64,000 nucleotides of DNA from Flavobacteriaceae bacterium (GTDB taxonomy: Bacteria; Bacteroidota; Bacteroidia; Flavobacteriales; Flavobacteriaceae): contig JALRDO010000003.1 of assembly GCA_023262185.1 (NCBI GenBank), positions 1 through 64,000 on the forward strand, in the 5' to 3' direction. A program made the position numbers and the translations under genes. The notes under the pieces were generated by a model. It ran no database searches. It saw only the letters and a list, made by a program, of their open reading frames with translations, and was not told the origin of the DNA. Below are positions 37,332-46,766 of this stretch, piece after piece. The stretch's first letter is position 1. Every line of letters starts with the position of its first letter.

Positions 37332-38273
37332 TTACTCCAAGAATATAAGGCTCTTTTCTTGAGCGTTAAAAAGTTCAAATTTGCGAATCATGAATTCTTT
37401 AAACGCCTGAATAAATTCTTTTCCAGGAATGGTCGGATCGAACTGATCAGGTCGCGTAGCAAAGAATTTTCTATGGGTTCGTGTCCATAATAAGCGTATG
37501 TCAGTGGCAATATTGATTTTGCAAACACCTAATTTGATGGCAGCCCTGATGTCATCGTCTGGAACCCCCGCAGCATGGGTCCCTAATGTTCCACCAAATC
37601 GATTAATGAGTTCAATTTCTGCAGGATTTACCGCTGACCCTCCATGAAGTACTAGCGGAAAGCGCGGAAGCTTCTTTTTTATAGAGTACAACAAGTCAAG
37701 TTGAATGCGCTGCGCACCTGAAAATTTATATGCCCCATGGCTGGTTCCGACAGCAATTGCTAGGCTATCACAGTTTGTTTGTTGAACAAAAGCTAATGCT
37801 TGATCAGGATCAGTATATTTTGCATTCTTACTATCAATTGTAATATCGTCCTCTACTCCGCTCAGCACCCCTAATTCAGCTTCGACAAACACTCCTTTGG
37901 AGTGCGCTTCTTGTACTATTTTTTTAGTCTTTCTGACATTTTCTTCAAATGGATCATGTGAAGCATCAATCATCACCGAATCGTATCCTGAAACAGATAA
38001 CGCATCTAGAATATGTGCTTCTACACCGTGATCCAAGTGTACGGCATAAACTGCTTGTGGAAAGCGTTCTGCGGCGGCTAAGATCATTGCCAAAAGCATT
38101 CTTGAATCAGCATAATTCCTTGCTGCCGGTGTAAGTTGTACTATAAAAGGTGCTTTCGCAACTGAAGCTGCCTCAAACAGCCCAATGACTTGCTCCATGG
38201 TAAATACATTGACCGCTGCAATGCCGTAAGACTGATAGCATTTGTCAAACAAAACTTTGGGAGAAACTTTCAT
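37332..38273 (-). CDS. iolJ: Class II aldolase, 6-phospho-5-dehydro-2-deoxygluconate type
   Basis: This 313-residue class II aldolase has the zinc-binding YAVHLDHGVEAHIL, the acidic FVEAELGVLSGVEDD, IAVGTSHGAYKFSG, and PLVLHGGSAVNPAEI. The family includes fructose-bisphosphate and tagatose-bisphosphate aldolases. Its place at the head of iolBCAEGD points to the IolJ reaction, giving DHAP and malonate semialdehyde. A housekeeping FbaA role cannot be excluded from sequence alone. A 75-base gap separates it from the upstream DAO gene, so the iol unit could have its own promoter there. Confidence 0.85.
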   Translation of the reverse strand: MKVSPKVLFDKCYQSYGIAAVNVFTMEQVIGLFEAASVAKAPFIVQLTPAARNYADSRMLLAMILAAAERFPQAVYAVHLDHGVEAHILDALSVSGYDSVMIDASHDPFEENVRKTKKIVQEAHSKGVFVEAELGVLSGVEDDITIDSKNAKYTDPDQALAFVQQTNCDSLAIAVGTSHGAYKFSGAQRIQLDLLYSIKKKLPRFPLVLHGGSAVNPAEIELINRFGGTLGTHAAGVPDDDIRAAIKLGVCKINIATDIRLLWTRTHRKFFATRPDQFDPTIPGKEFIQAFKEFMIRKFELFNAQEKSLIFLE

Positions 38274-38348
38274 AGGATACTTAAAAAAAGAACACGATCG
38301 GTTTAAATTAAAAATAATCGAGGTCTTCTCTATGAAAGTTCGATGTTT

Positions 38349-39461
38349 TTATAGTAGCTCAGCTACCTCCTTACCCACCAGAGAACCAAGGGCCACCCCC
38401 ATACCGCCTAGTCGTGCCGCCACCGCAATGCGATCAGACATTTTACGGATGATGGGTTGTTTGTTTTTTCCGAAAGCCATTATTCCTGACCAGCTATAAT
38501 CGACTTCTAACTTATATTCGGGGGCAATAATAGTATGTAGATCTTCGATGAGTTGGTTTTGAATCTTTTCGTTCACCCCGAATGTGGTTGTGGTTTCGCT
38601 CGATTTATCGAGATGGCGTGCTCCACCAAGTAAGATGCGGTTATCAATGCAGCGAAAATAGTTGTAGCCACTGTGGTAGTGGAACGATCCTGAAAGCTTT
38701 AAGTTCTTGACCGGATGTGTTACTAAAACCAGCCCTCTTCCTGGAGTAATGTCTAATTCAGGAAAGAAGTATTGGGTAAAAGCATTGGTGCAAAACACCA
38801 ACTGATGGGATTTAAATTGGAGTCTTTGCTTTGAAGACGCTACCCAAAGGGACACCGCGCTTGCGGTTTCCTCAAACTCGACCAGTTCACTTCCGGTAAA
38901 GTAAGAGATGCCCTCTTCTTGAAGTTTTTGATGCAAGGCTTTCATCAGCATCCCGGTGTGAACGGTGCCCTCAAAGGCATGCTCTATTAGGCCTTTTACT
39001 TTGCTTCCGAAAGGGTAAGCTTCAAGAGAAGGGGTTAGGTCGCTAAAAGGGTTTTTACCAAAAACAGAGGAGAGTGCGTCGTTAAAAAAAGCAAGCTGAT
39101 CGCTATCAACCGTCTTAAAGACCAATTCATAACCTTTTACAGCTTCGTATCCGATTGAGGTATCGGTCAAACTAGCTCTTAAATATTCAATGCCCTTAAA
39201 TCTCTTTTCGGTAAGGGCAACCAATTCGTCAAGGTTGCAATCGTTGAGGTCTTCTTGTAATTCTGAGATAGATCCGAAACATGCAAACCCAGCATTTTTT
39301 GTACTTGCACCATTTGGTAGCACCCCTCTTTCTAAGAGCGCAATACGTGCTTCGGGGTGATGTTTACGATAGGTTAAAGCAGCGAAAGAACCCACAAGAC
39401 CTCCGCCAACTACGACGAGATCGTATTCAATGAGCGAAGACTTTTCCCAATAACTTAACAT
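38349..39461 (-). CDS. FAD-dependent oxidoreductase, DAO family
   Basis: This 370-residue protein has an N-terminal FAD-binding motif YDLVVVGGGLVGSFAALTYRK. ALLERGVLPNGASTKNAGFACFG is the second part of the dinucleotide fold, where DAO enzymes bind flavin. PGRGLVLVTHP and a C-terminal ARLGGMGVALGSLVGKEVAELL close the fold. Substrates in the family are amines, D-amino acids and glycerol phosphate. It lies upstream of iolJ on the same strand, with a 75-base gap, so operon membership is uncertain. No signal peptide. Confidence 0.83.
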   Translation of the reverse strand: MLSYWEKSSLIEYDLVVVGGGLVGSFAALTYRKHHPEARIALLERGVLPNGASTKNAGFACFGSISELQEDLNDCNLDELVALTEKRFKGIEYLRASLTDTSIGYEAVKGYELVFKTVDSDQLAFFNDALSSVFGKNPFSDLTPSLEAYPFGSKVKGLIEHAFEGTVHTGMLMKALHQKLQEEGISYFTGSELVEFEETASAVSLWVASSKQRLQFKSHQLVFCTNAFTQYFFPELDITPGRGLVLVTHPVKNLKLSGSFHYHSGYNYFRCIDNRILLGGARHLDKSSETTTTFGVNEKIQNQLIEDLHTIIAPEYKLEVDYSWSGIMAFGKNKQPIIRKMSDRIAVAARLGGMGVALGSLVGKEVAELL

Positions 39462-39494
39462 ATGGCTTTAAGAGTGTTAAATCTAGGTCATTTC

Positions 39495-39518
39495 GTGTAA
39501 AACACTAATTCTTTACAC
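39495..39518. promoter_or_regulatory. Inverted repeat in divergent promoter region (possible operator)
   Basis: GTGTAAA at 39495-39501 and TTTACAC at 39512-39518 form a 7-bp perfect inverted repeat with 10-base spacing, one DNA turn and a half between centres. It lies in the 106-base gap between the divergent DAO/iol and DUF1080 genes, so a dimeric regulator could act here. No regulator gene is in the window; assignment is inference. Confidence 0.35.
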
Positions 39519-39567
39519 CATCGGAAGCTGTTTTTACCTATATTTTTCAAACAATTAAACCAAAAAC

Positions 39568-40521
39568 ATGCGCGTTTTATTGAATTTTCAAAGAGGAATA
39601 AGTCTGGTCGTATTACTTTTCTTAGGTGCTACAGCCACTATCAAGGCACAATCAAATTCAGAACTAATCGGGTCTTGGGACCTTGAAATTGAGTACCGAG
39701 GAATGACCCTGCCTTCATGGCTTGAGGTCGAGTTTTCGGGTACCCGAACGCTAATTGGCCGCTATGTGAGCTTCGCCGGATCTGCGCGACCCATCGCAGA
39801 AGTTTTCGAAAGTGGAGGCAGCTTTAATTTTAGTATTCCTCCTCAATGGATGGGTCATCAATACATGCATCTCAGTGGAACCCGAGACGGAGACACCCTC
39901 ACGGGAAATATCATCATGAATACAGGAGAGGCCGTGACCTTCACCGGGGTACGCGCACCTTCACTTGAAAGAGAGGCGCCTAAAAAATGGACTAAGCCTC
40001 AACCCCTATTTAACGGCGAAAATTTAGAGGGATGGAAGCCACAGACAACCAACCGTTCTAATCAGTGGAAGGCCGTTGACGGTGTATTGACTAACCCAGA
40101 GTCAGGGGTAAATCTCATGACCGAAGAAGTATACGACGATCTTAAATTACACCTTGAGTTCCGTTATCCAGAAGGGTCAAACTCAGGAGTATATCTGCGT
40201 GGTCGTTATGAGGTTCAAGTAGAGGACAACTACGGACGTGTTCCGAATTCTCACTACATCGGAGGGCTTTATGGCTTTTTAACGCCTAACCAGAACGCGG
40301 CTAAACCCGCCGGTGAATGGCAAACCTATGACATTACTTTGGTAGGTCGAAGAGTAACGGTGGTGCTGAACGGCAAATCGGTGATTACCGATGCACTTAT
40401 TCCGGGTATCACTGGGGGAGCCTTAGATTCAAAAGAAGGTGAACCGGGTCCTATTCTATTACAAGGAGATCACGGCCCAATCGAATACCGAAACCTAACC
40501 ATTTCGGTACCTAGAGACTAA
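39568..40521 (+). CDS. Secreted DUF1080 (3-keto-disaccharide hydrolase family) protein
   Basis: This 317-residue protein has a signal peptide (VVLLFLGATATIKAQ). The first domain (about 30-125) is a beta-rich module starting LIGSWDLEIEYRGMTLPSWLEVEF. The second (about 138-315) is DUF1080: PLFNGENLEGWKPQ, DGVLTNPESGVNLMTEEVYDDLKLHLEFRYPEGSNSGVYLRGRYEVQV, and GPILLQGDHGPIEYRNLTI at the end. DUF1080 has a concanavalin-like fold and includes hydrolases of 3-keto-sugars. The gene is transcribed alone and ends in a terminator. Confidence 0.88.
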   Translation: MRVLLNFQRGISLVVLLFLGATATIKAQSNSELIGSWDLEIEYRGMTLPSWLEVEFSGTRTLIGRYVSFAGSARPIAEVFESGGSFNFSIPPQWMGHQYMHLSGTRDGDTLTGNIIMNTGEAVTFTGVRAPSLEREAPKKWTKPQPLFNGENLEGWKPQTTNRSNQWKAVDGVLTNPESGVNLMTEEVYDDLKLHLEFRYPEGSNSGVYLRGRYEVQVEDNYGRVPNSHYIGGLYGFLTPNQNAAKPAGEWQTYDITLVGRRVTVVLNGKSVITDALIPGITGGALDSKEGEPGPILLQGDHGPIEYRNLTISVPRD

Positions 40522-40547
40522 ACTAACACGAATATTTGTTTAAGTCG

Positions 40548-40580
40548 AAAGAGGGCCTCCATTGTGAGGCTCTTTTTTTA
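40548..40580 (+). terminator. Rho-independent terminator
   Basis: AAAGAG plus CCTC pair with GAGGCTCTTT across a short loop, with two extra G bases bulged on the left arm. Seven T residues follow. It lies at the end of the DUF1080 gene and before the convergent DUF885 gene. Confidence 0.75.
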
Positions 40581-40583
40581 TAC

Positions 40584-42251
40584 TTACTCCTCTAGTAAGG
40601 TTTCAAGGGGTACGTAGGTGTCAAAGATTTCATCAATTAAAGCAGACGATCCGGTGAGTTCCCATTCGCCCAATGAAGCAGGCATACTTCCGATGGCATT
40701 TAGGCCGTCGAAATACGATTTGACAAGTCCTTTTCCAGATCCTTCTCGAGACTTGGAATAAGCCATTAGCGCGTGTTCCATGAGATACTTTCCGGTGATA
40801 TAACTGGTACCGTATCCGGGTTGACGCATATACAAATGCTGCTCAAATAGAAGCAGTTCTTTCTCGGTTTTCATCCATCCTCTTGGGGTGTATTCTGAAT
40901 GAATTACCCCAGCCTCTTCCATGGTTTGAAGATTGGCATGGGCATATAACGAACCCAGTCCTCGAGCCGCGCGTTGGGCGATGAGAATGTAGACGATCTC
41001 TCCTGATCTGGGGCTATTTTCGTAGAGCCCAGCTTGCATGAAAAATTCTTCTACTGCCGTAGCCATACCTTCATTGCGAGAGTCAAAGATGTTGTAAAGG
41101 GGAGAACCCCTTCTCATCTCATTTTGATGAGGTTCAACGCTCATACGCGCCAATTCAAACCAGTGATAGAAATGCGAGTAAAGCGGTTTAGGATCAAGGT
41201 GGGCGGTAATCCAAAAGAAGTTTCTGCGATCTGCAGGAATGAAACGTCCGAGATGGGGCTCAAGGGCGGGTCTAAAATACTCCTTGACACTTACAATACC
41301 ATTGGCGTCGAGAAATGCCACTAATTCATCTGCTGCTTCTCTGGCTTGCTTCAGGTATTCTTCTTGAGAGCTCGCTGCCTTAAGCGGGGGTAGCTCACGA
41401 TTTTTGTGTTCTTCTAAAGCTAATGATGACCAGGCTCGTGCTAGTTCGCGCTTAAGTAGCATTACTTCATCTTGCCAGTTTAATGGAACCAGGTGAACGT
41501 TTCTTTGGTACCAGCTGTAGAGTGCTTTACCCACTCCCGATACACCTGTTTTGGTAGGCGCTTCAGCCTCTAGCCATTCTTTGAGATCAAGGGTGGCCTC
41601 GATGGCTGCCGAGATAGACCTTTGAACCTTTCGATTCTTCTGAAATTGCGGGTCACCCGCAAGCGATTCTAGTGCTTGTGCCTGCCTCGCAATATCTCTA
41701 GTACCTGCTATCCATAATTCTCTGGCATTTCCGCTAAGGTTCTTCTTTGCTTGGGTGTAAAATTGGGGAATGAAGTCCAACTTAGCGATCAGATCTTCTT
41801 GCGCTTCTTTATTCAAGGGTTGTTGGTACTGCCACCATTCAATCACGGCGTGATTAGTTGGGCCTTCGTGTGCGGGCACGTCGCTTTGTTCGGTCCAGAG
41901 TACTTTGTAGAATGCCGGATCGCGTTCCCATGGTTTTAATACATGATGATTAAACGCATATCCATTCATTTCAGCCCACAACAACGTCCAATCAACCTGT
42001 TCAGAAACTTCCCAATTTTTGTGTTTAAGTTGCATTAATTTTTTGCGTAGCTCTTGATATTGAGGCCACCGCGCATCTAGGTGTGCTTTTGAGTAGTCAA
42101 TGCTTCCATTGGTATTCACAGGCACTTCAAAGGCGCGCCACTCCTTGAAAAGTGTGAGCAGCTCAGGACGTTGTCCAAAACTTTTTTGAGGAATCAACAG
42201 TAGGCTGCAAACTGCAAATAACAGAAAGGTTATGGGGCTATTTTGGTTCAT
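40584..42251 (-). CDS. DUF885 family secreted metallohydrolase
   Basis: This 555-residue protein has a signal peptide (TFLLFAVCSLLLIPQKSFG). The long helical body fits DUF885 proteins: YNIFDSRNEGMATAVEEFFMQAGLY contains the ExxxxE-type helix near residues 385-405, and QPGYGTSYITGKYLMEHAL near the C-terminus is conserved in the family. DUF885 is linked to M32-like carboxypeptidases, but the usual HExxH-type zinc motif is not obvious here. It is monocistronic and divergent from the VPS10 gene. Family good, activity uncertain. Confidence 0.78.
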   Translation of the reverse strand: MNQNSPITFLLFAVCSLLLIPQKSFGQRPELLTLFKEWRAFEVPVNTNGSIDYSKAHLDARWPQYQELRKKLMQLKHKNWEVSEQVDWTLLWAEMNGYAFNHHVLKPWERDPAFYKVLWTEQSDVPAHEGPTNHAVIEWWQYQQPLNKEAQEDLIAKLDFIPQFYTQAKKNLSGNARELWIAGTRDIARQAQALESLAGDPQFQKNRKVQRSISAAIEATLDLKEWLEAEAPTKTGVSGVGKALYSWYQRNVHLVPLNWQDEVMLLKRELARAWSSLALEEHKNRELPPLKAASSQEEYLKQAREAADELVAFLDANGIVSVKEYFRPALEPHLGRFIPADRRNFFWITAHLDPKPLYSHFYHWFELARMSVEPHQNEMRRGSPLYNIFDSRNEGMATAVEEFFMQAGLYENSPRSGEIVYILIAQRAARGLGSLYAHANLQTMEEAGVIHSEYTPRGWMKTEKELLLFEQHLYMRQPGYGTSYITGKYLMEHALMAYSKSREGSGKGLVKSYFDGLNAIGSMPASLGEWELTGSSALIDEIFDTYVPLETLLEE

Positions 42252-42322
42252 GGTTTCAACGCTAGTATCTTCTTAAAGAAACAAATTTTCACTTACATTG
42301 TAAAAGCGAAAGTCATCTATCT

Positions 42323-45300
42323 ATGTTGAGAAAACTCTTTTGTTTTTGGGCCATGATTCCTCTGATACTCAGTGCCCAACAACTCAATTTTGAAAGTCTA
42401 AAAAATTTAAAAATCCGCAATGTGGGTCCCGCGAACATGAGCGGACGCATCACGGCCATCGCTGTTTCAGAGGTGGCGCCCAAGATCATGGTGGTAGGTG
42501 CGGCCTCAGGTGGGGTGTGGAAGTCAGAGAACGGAGGAACAGCTTGGGAGCCTATTTTCGATGAACAACCCACGCAAAATATTGGTGCGGTAGCCATTCA
42601 AAACGATAACCCTGATGTGATTTGGGTCGGAACGGGTGAGGGAAATCCGCGAAACTCAGTGAATCTTGGAATGGGCCTTTTTAAAAGTGAAGATGGCGGA
42701 AAAACATGGAAGCATTTAGGCCTTGAAGCCACCAAATCTATACACCGCATACTCATTGATCCTAACGATCCACAGACCGTTTATGTCGGAGCACATGGAG
42801 ATCCTTTCACTCCATCTGCTTCAAGGGGATTGTATAAAACAACTGATGGTGGCGCCCATTTTGAGCGCATACTCTTCACCAATGAGACCAGTGGTGTGGC
42901 AGATATAGTGATGCATCCAACGAATCCTCATCGACTTTTTGTTGCGCTTTATGACCACAGAAGAACTCCTTATTCGTTTGTCTCTGGGGGTGCCGGATCA
43001 GGTCTATTTGTAACCGATGACGGGGGAGTTACCTGGAAGCGCTTGAGCGAAAAAGAAGGATTGCCGTCTGGAGAATTGGGGCGCATTGGGTTAGCCATTG
43101 CACTGTCGAATCCTGATCGCATGTACGCTAAAATTGAAGCCCAGAAGAACGCCTTATACCGAAGTGATGACGGGGGGGTGTCGTGGCAACTTATCAATGA
43201 GAATCCAAGATTTACGAACAATCGTCCTTTTTACTTTCAAGATTTAGCCGTTGATACTGAAGATCCTGACCGGCTCTATAATATTTATCAGCCGCTTTCA
43301 GTGAGCTATGATGGAGGGGTGTCTTTTGATCCTGTTCCGATGATTCCGGCGGATGAAACCAAGGGTATTCACGCCGATTTTCACGCGATGTGGGTCAATT
43401 CAAAAGACCCTAAACACTTTGTCATTGGAGGGGATGGCGGCCTCGGAATCACCTATGATCACGGAAAGAGTTGGTACTTTCCTGAAACGATTCCGGTCGC
43501 TCAATTTTATCAAATTGGAGTTGATCACGAGCGCCCGTTCAACGTGTACGGAGGGATGCAAGACAATGGAAACTGGTCTGGGCCTGCCTACACCTGGAAG
43601 AGGGGAGGGATTAGAACCTTGTATTGGCAATATCTCGTTGGAGGCGACGGATTTTACATTGCCCCAGACCTAGACAATCCACGATTTGGGTATGGCACTT
43701 CACAAAATGGCGAGCTGTATCGATACGATAAACTAACCGGATACTACCAAAGCATTAAACCTTCAGCTCTTGAGGCAGAATCACCGCTTAGATTCAATTG
43801 GAATGCCGCTTTTTCGAAGGATCCCTTTAACCCAGATGCGCTATACTACGGATCTCAATTCGTTCACAAGTCAACCGATAAAGGTTCGACTTGGCACATC
43901 ATTTCACCCGATTTAACCACTGACAATCCAGCCCAGCAGCAAGGAGATTACGGCGGTCTTACACTAGATATATCAGGGGCTGAGAATTACAATAGCTTGC
44001 TAGCTATTGAACCGAGCCGCCTTGATTCTTTGGTGATTTGGGCCGGAAGCGATGATGGTGTACTACACCTCACTACCGATGGCGGAAAGCAATGGAAGAA
44101 CGTTACCAAGCGGATTAAAGGCTTACCAAAAGGCGCGTGGATTGCCCGCATTCATGCCTCTTCACATCATTCAGGAACCGCCTGGGTGGTGGCGAATAAC
44201 TATAGAAAGGGAGACTTTGCGCCGTATCTCTTCAAGACCGAAGATTTCGGAAAAACGTGGAAGAATGTGTTAGAGGATAGTGGTGTTCGCGGATTTACAC
44301 TCTCTTTTATTCAAGATCCTAAAGTCGCAAATCTGCAGTTTCTAGGTACAGAACATGGCCTGTGGATCAGCAGTGATGGAGGAGCCCATTGGACGCAATT
44401 CAAAAACGGATTCCCTAGCGTTTCGACCCGAGACCTTAAGATTCAAGAACCTGAATCTGCACTGATTGTCGGAACATTCGGACGGGCTATATGGGTACTC
44501 GATGATCTGCTGAGTTTGCGTGCAGTAGCCTCCCAACAATTTACCGAGCCACTCACTGCTTTACCAATGAATGAAGTGGTACAGGTGAAGGGCCTATTTA
44601 TCAACCCACCTGGAAATATTTGGACAGGATTTCACACCACCTTTGAAGGTGAAAACAGGGTGTTTCAACGTGCTGAGATTCCATTCTATCTCTCAGATGG
44701 GCCAACCGCCAAAGACAGTATAAGCATTCGAATCACTAATGCTAAAGATGAACCCATTCACGAGTATAAAGTGGGAGATCTTGATCGAGGACTAAATTAC
44801 ATTCCATGGAAGCTCGATGAGAAGGCACATTACTTGCCAGGCGCATGGATGAACGAAGAGACTAGAGGTATACCTGTGCTTTCAGGCACCTATAACATTC
44901 AAAGTAGGTATAAGGGTGTCGTTGCAACGACTAAGGTCAAGATCATTGATGACCCTCGTTTTGAGATTCCGCAAAGCGTTGAGGTGGAGCTCTACCATTT
45001 CAGTAAAGAGCTCGATGCGTTAGTGAAACGTTTCGCTGAGGTGTATGAATCATTGACGATCCTTGAGGAACAATACGCCGAAGATCCGGTTAAAGAAGCG
45101 AAGATTAAAGCCCTTAAATTGGCAGGTCGAGACCGTCCTGTTGATCGTCAAGTGGGGGCGTGGCAAAGCAATAAGCAGACCCCTCATTCTGTTTTGAGTG
45201 GACTTTTGAAAGTAGCCATGGCACGCACTAAACCTTTATCTGATCAAGAAAAGATGCGTCTTAAGGATGCAGCGCAACAGCTTGCTCAGTACGAAGAAAT

Positions 45301-45328
45301 GGTCGCTGCTACTTTGGAAGCACTATAG
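42323..45328 (+). CDS. Large VPS10/BNR-repeat secreted protein (sortilin-like propeller)
   Basis: This 1001-residue exported protein has a signal peptide (LFCFWAMIPLILSAQ). It contains many Asp-box/BNR repeats: SENGGTAWEPI, SEDGGKTWKHL, TTDGGAHFERI, TDDGGVTWKRL, SDDGGVSWQLI, STDKGSTWHII, TTDGGKQWKNV and SSDGGAHWTQF. These form one or two beta-propellers over roughly residues 30-740. The C-terminal 260 residues are a beta domain followed by a helical tail. Similar Bacteroidota proteins are annotated as VPS10-domain or glycosyl-hydrolase-like, but no glycosidase catalytic site is visible. It probably binds protein or glycan. Its stop overlaps the convergent gene by 20 bases. Confidence 0.85.
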   Translation: MLRKLFCFWAMIPLILSAQQLNFESLKNLKIRNVGPANMSGRITAIAVSEVAPKIMVVGAASGGVWKSENGGTAWEPIFDEQPTQNIGAVAIQNDNPDVIWVGTGEGNPRNSVNLGMGLFKSEDGGKTWKHLGLEATKSIHRILIDPNDPQTVYVGAHGDPFTPSASRGLYKTTDGGAHFERILFTNETSGVADIVMHPTNPHRLFVALYDHRRTPYSFVSGGAGSGLFVTDDGGVTWKRLSEKEGLPSGELGRIGLAIALSNPDRMYAKIEAQKNALYRSDDGGVSWQLINENPRFTNNRPFYFQDLAVDTEDPDRLYNIYQPLSVSYDGGVSFDPVPMIPADETKGIHADFHAMWVNSKDPKHFVIGGDGGLGITYDHGKSWYFPETIPVAQFYQIGVDHERPFNVYGGMQDNGNWSGPAYTWKRGGIRTLYWQYLVGGDGFYIAPDLDNPRFGYGTSQNGELYRYDKLTGYYQSIKPSALEAESPLRFNWNAAFSKDPFNPDALYYGSQFVHKSTDKGSTWHIISPDLTTDNPAQQQGDYGGLTLDISGAENYNSLLAIEPSRLDSLVIWAGSDDGVLHLTTDGGKQWKNVTKRIKGLPKGAWIARIHASSHHSGTAWVVANNYRKGDFAPYLFKTEDFGKTWKNVLEDSGVRGFTLSFIQDPKVANLQFLGTEHGLWISSDGGAHWTQFKNGFPSVSTRDLKIQEPESALIVGTFGRAIWVLDDLLSLRAVASQQFTEPLTALPMNEVVQVKGLFINPPGNIWTGFHTTFEGENRVFQRAEIPFYLSDGPTAKDSISIRITNAKDEPIHEYKVGDLDRGLNYIPWKLDEKAHYLPGAWMNEETRGIPVLSGTYNIQSRYKGVVATTKVKIIDDPRFEIPQSVEVELYHFSKELDALVKRFAEVYESLTILEEQYAEDPVKEAKIKALKLAGRDRPVDRQVGAWQSNKQTPHSVLSGLLKVAMARTKPLSDQEKMRLKDAAQQLAQYEEMVAATLEAL

Positions 45329-46763
45329 CCTCGGCTTCGATTTCTACCTTGTAACCTTCGCCAACGAGTCTGGCCTCGACAAGGGTGTTGGCAGGGTCGA
45401 TTCCTTTAAATCGAACTCCGTGAGCGCGTGCTACGGGTTCCCAATCGTCAAGTTCATTGACAAAGATTCGAGTGCGAACTACGTCGCTTAATGTTCCGCC
45501 TAAGGCGGTGATTGAAGCTTCGATTTTATCGATGATAAAATGGGTTTGAGCAGCGGCGTCTCCTTTACCTATTTGATGATTTTCATGCGTTGCGGTGGTT
45601 CCTGATACGTGAATAGTGTTTCCTTTTCGAACGGCTCGGCAGTAGCCTGCAAACCCTTCCCAAACCGTTCCGCTATAGACTTTTTGATGCCCCTCTTCTA
45701 AGGTCACTGGCTCAAAGGCGTTCGGGATGCTTTCGAGGTGGTGACTGAGGTCTCCTGAGGCGGTCAAGAACGGAGGTTTTCGGTATTCGTCTCCGCAATC
45801 TCCGGGTATAGGTCGCAATCTTTGCTGTGCGTCTTGGATGCAATTCAAGTCTTCTTGATCAAGCGATATCGAAAGGCAGGCTTTATGTTCTTCAATGTGT
45901 GCATTTTCTCCGAGTCTGGCACCCACAATGACGGCACCAACCACTGGATTTTCTAAGATGTATCTGCTGGCAACATTCGCTATGCTCGTCTGATGCTTTT
46001 GAGCCACCTCATGGAGGCTCTTTAATAGTCTTTGAAAGTCAGCCCATGATCCGGCCTGATCAATGAATCGCTTATATTTCATTTGAGACCATGTGCTCAG
46101 TTCTTTCTCAGTGGGTTCAGGGGTGTCGAGCCATTTGTTTGACAAGAATCCACCGGCAAGTGTTCCGTAGGCCAAGAGCTTAATATTATAGTCCTCGCAG
46201 ACTTCTCGCATGGTATGATTGGCGCGCTGATCGATGACAGAATGTGAAACCTGATTGCTTACCACAGCTATGCCTGAAGAGGCCACTACACGTAGGTGGG
46301 CCGCGTCAAAATTTGTAAGCCCTAAGTGCTCGATTAAGCCCTCTTGGCGAAGTTCGTCGAGATAAAAAAGGGCATCGAGGTAACTCGGATCTGGATAATG
46401 CCAAGCGTGAAATTGCATTAAATCAATGGTTGATTGTTGCATGCGGTCTAAGGCCCGCTGAACGGCGGTACGCACCACTTCGCGGCTTACTTTTCCGGGT
46501 TCAGGAACCCATTTAGTAAAGAGTTTAACCTTCTTCGCATCGCTGTAGTTGTTTTTGAAGGTCCCCGTAATGATCTCGCTTGAACCGTAATGATCCGCCA
46601 TGTCAAAGGCGTAGAATCCGTTCTCTACATAGGGTTGCATAAAGGTTGATGCCACCTTAGGATCAAGCACACCCTGCTTACGTTCAATGTCTGCTATTTG
46701 CCATAGGCCTATAAGCATTCGGGGAATGCTCAGTGAAGGGGATAACTCTACAAATTCTTTCAT
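45309..46763 (-). CDS. Aldo/keto reductase fused to Rid-family domain
   Basis: This 484-residue fusion has an aldo/keto reductase domain at about 1-335. It includes FDMADHYGSSEI with the catalytic Asp and Tyr, LFTKWV with Lys, and LMQFHAWHYPD with His. A Rid/YjgF domain follows at about 365-484: YCRAVRKGNTIHVSGTTATHE, VVRTRIFVNELDDWEPVA and VEIEAEAIV. In the Rid active-site strand the usual Arg of PARSxVE is replaced: here it reads PANTLVEARL. Enamine/imine deamination of the classical RidA type is therefore doubtful. The gene is 3 bases after the APC permease, so the pair may handle an imported amine or amino acid derivative. Confidence 0.88.
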   Translation of the reverse strand: MKEFVELSPSLSIPRMLIGLWQIADIERKQGVLDPKVASTFMQPYVENGFYAFDMADHYGSSEIITGTFKNNYSDAKKVKLFTKWVPEPGKVSREVVRTAVQRALDRMQQSTIDLMQFHAWHYPDPSYLDALFYLDELRQEGLIEHLGLTNFDAAHLRVVASSGIAVVSNQVSHSVIDQRANHTMREVCEDYNIKLLAYGTLAGGFLSNKWLDTPEPTEKELSTWSQMKYKRFIDQAGSWADFQRLLKSLHEVAQKHQTSIANVASRYILENPVVGAVIVGARLGENAHIEEHKACLSISLDQEDLNCIQDAQQRLRPIPGDCGDEYRKPPFLTASGDLSHHLESIPNAFEPVTLEEGHQKVYSGTVWEGFAGYCRAVRKGNTIHVSGTTATHENHQIGKGDAAAQTHFIIDKIEASITALGGTLSDVVRTRIFVNELDDWEPVARAHGVRFKGIDPANTLVEARLVGEGYKVEIEAEAIVLPK

Positions 46764-46766
46764 AGC

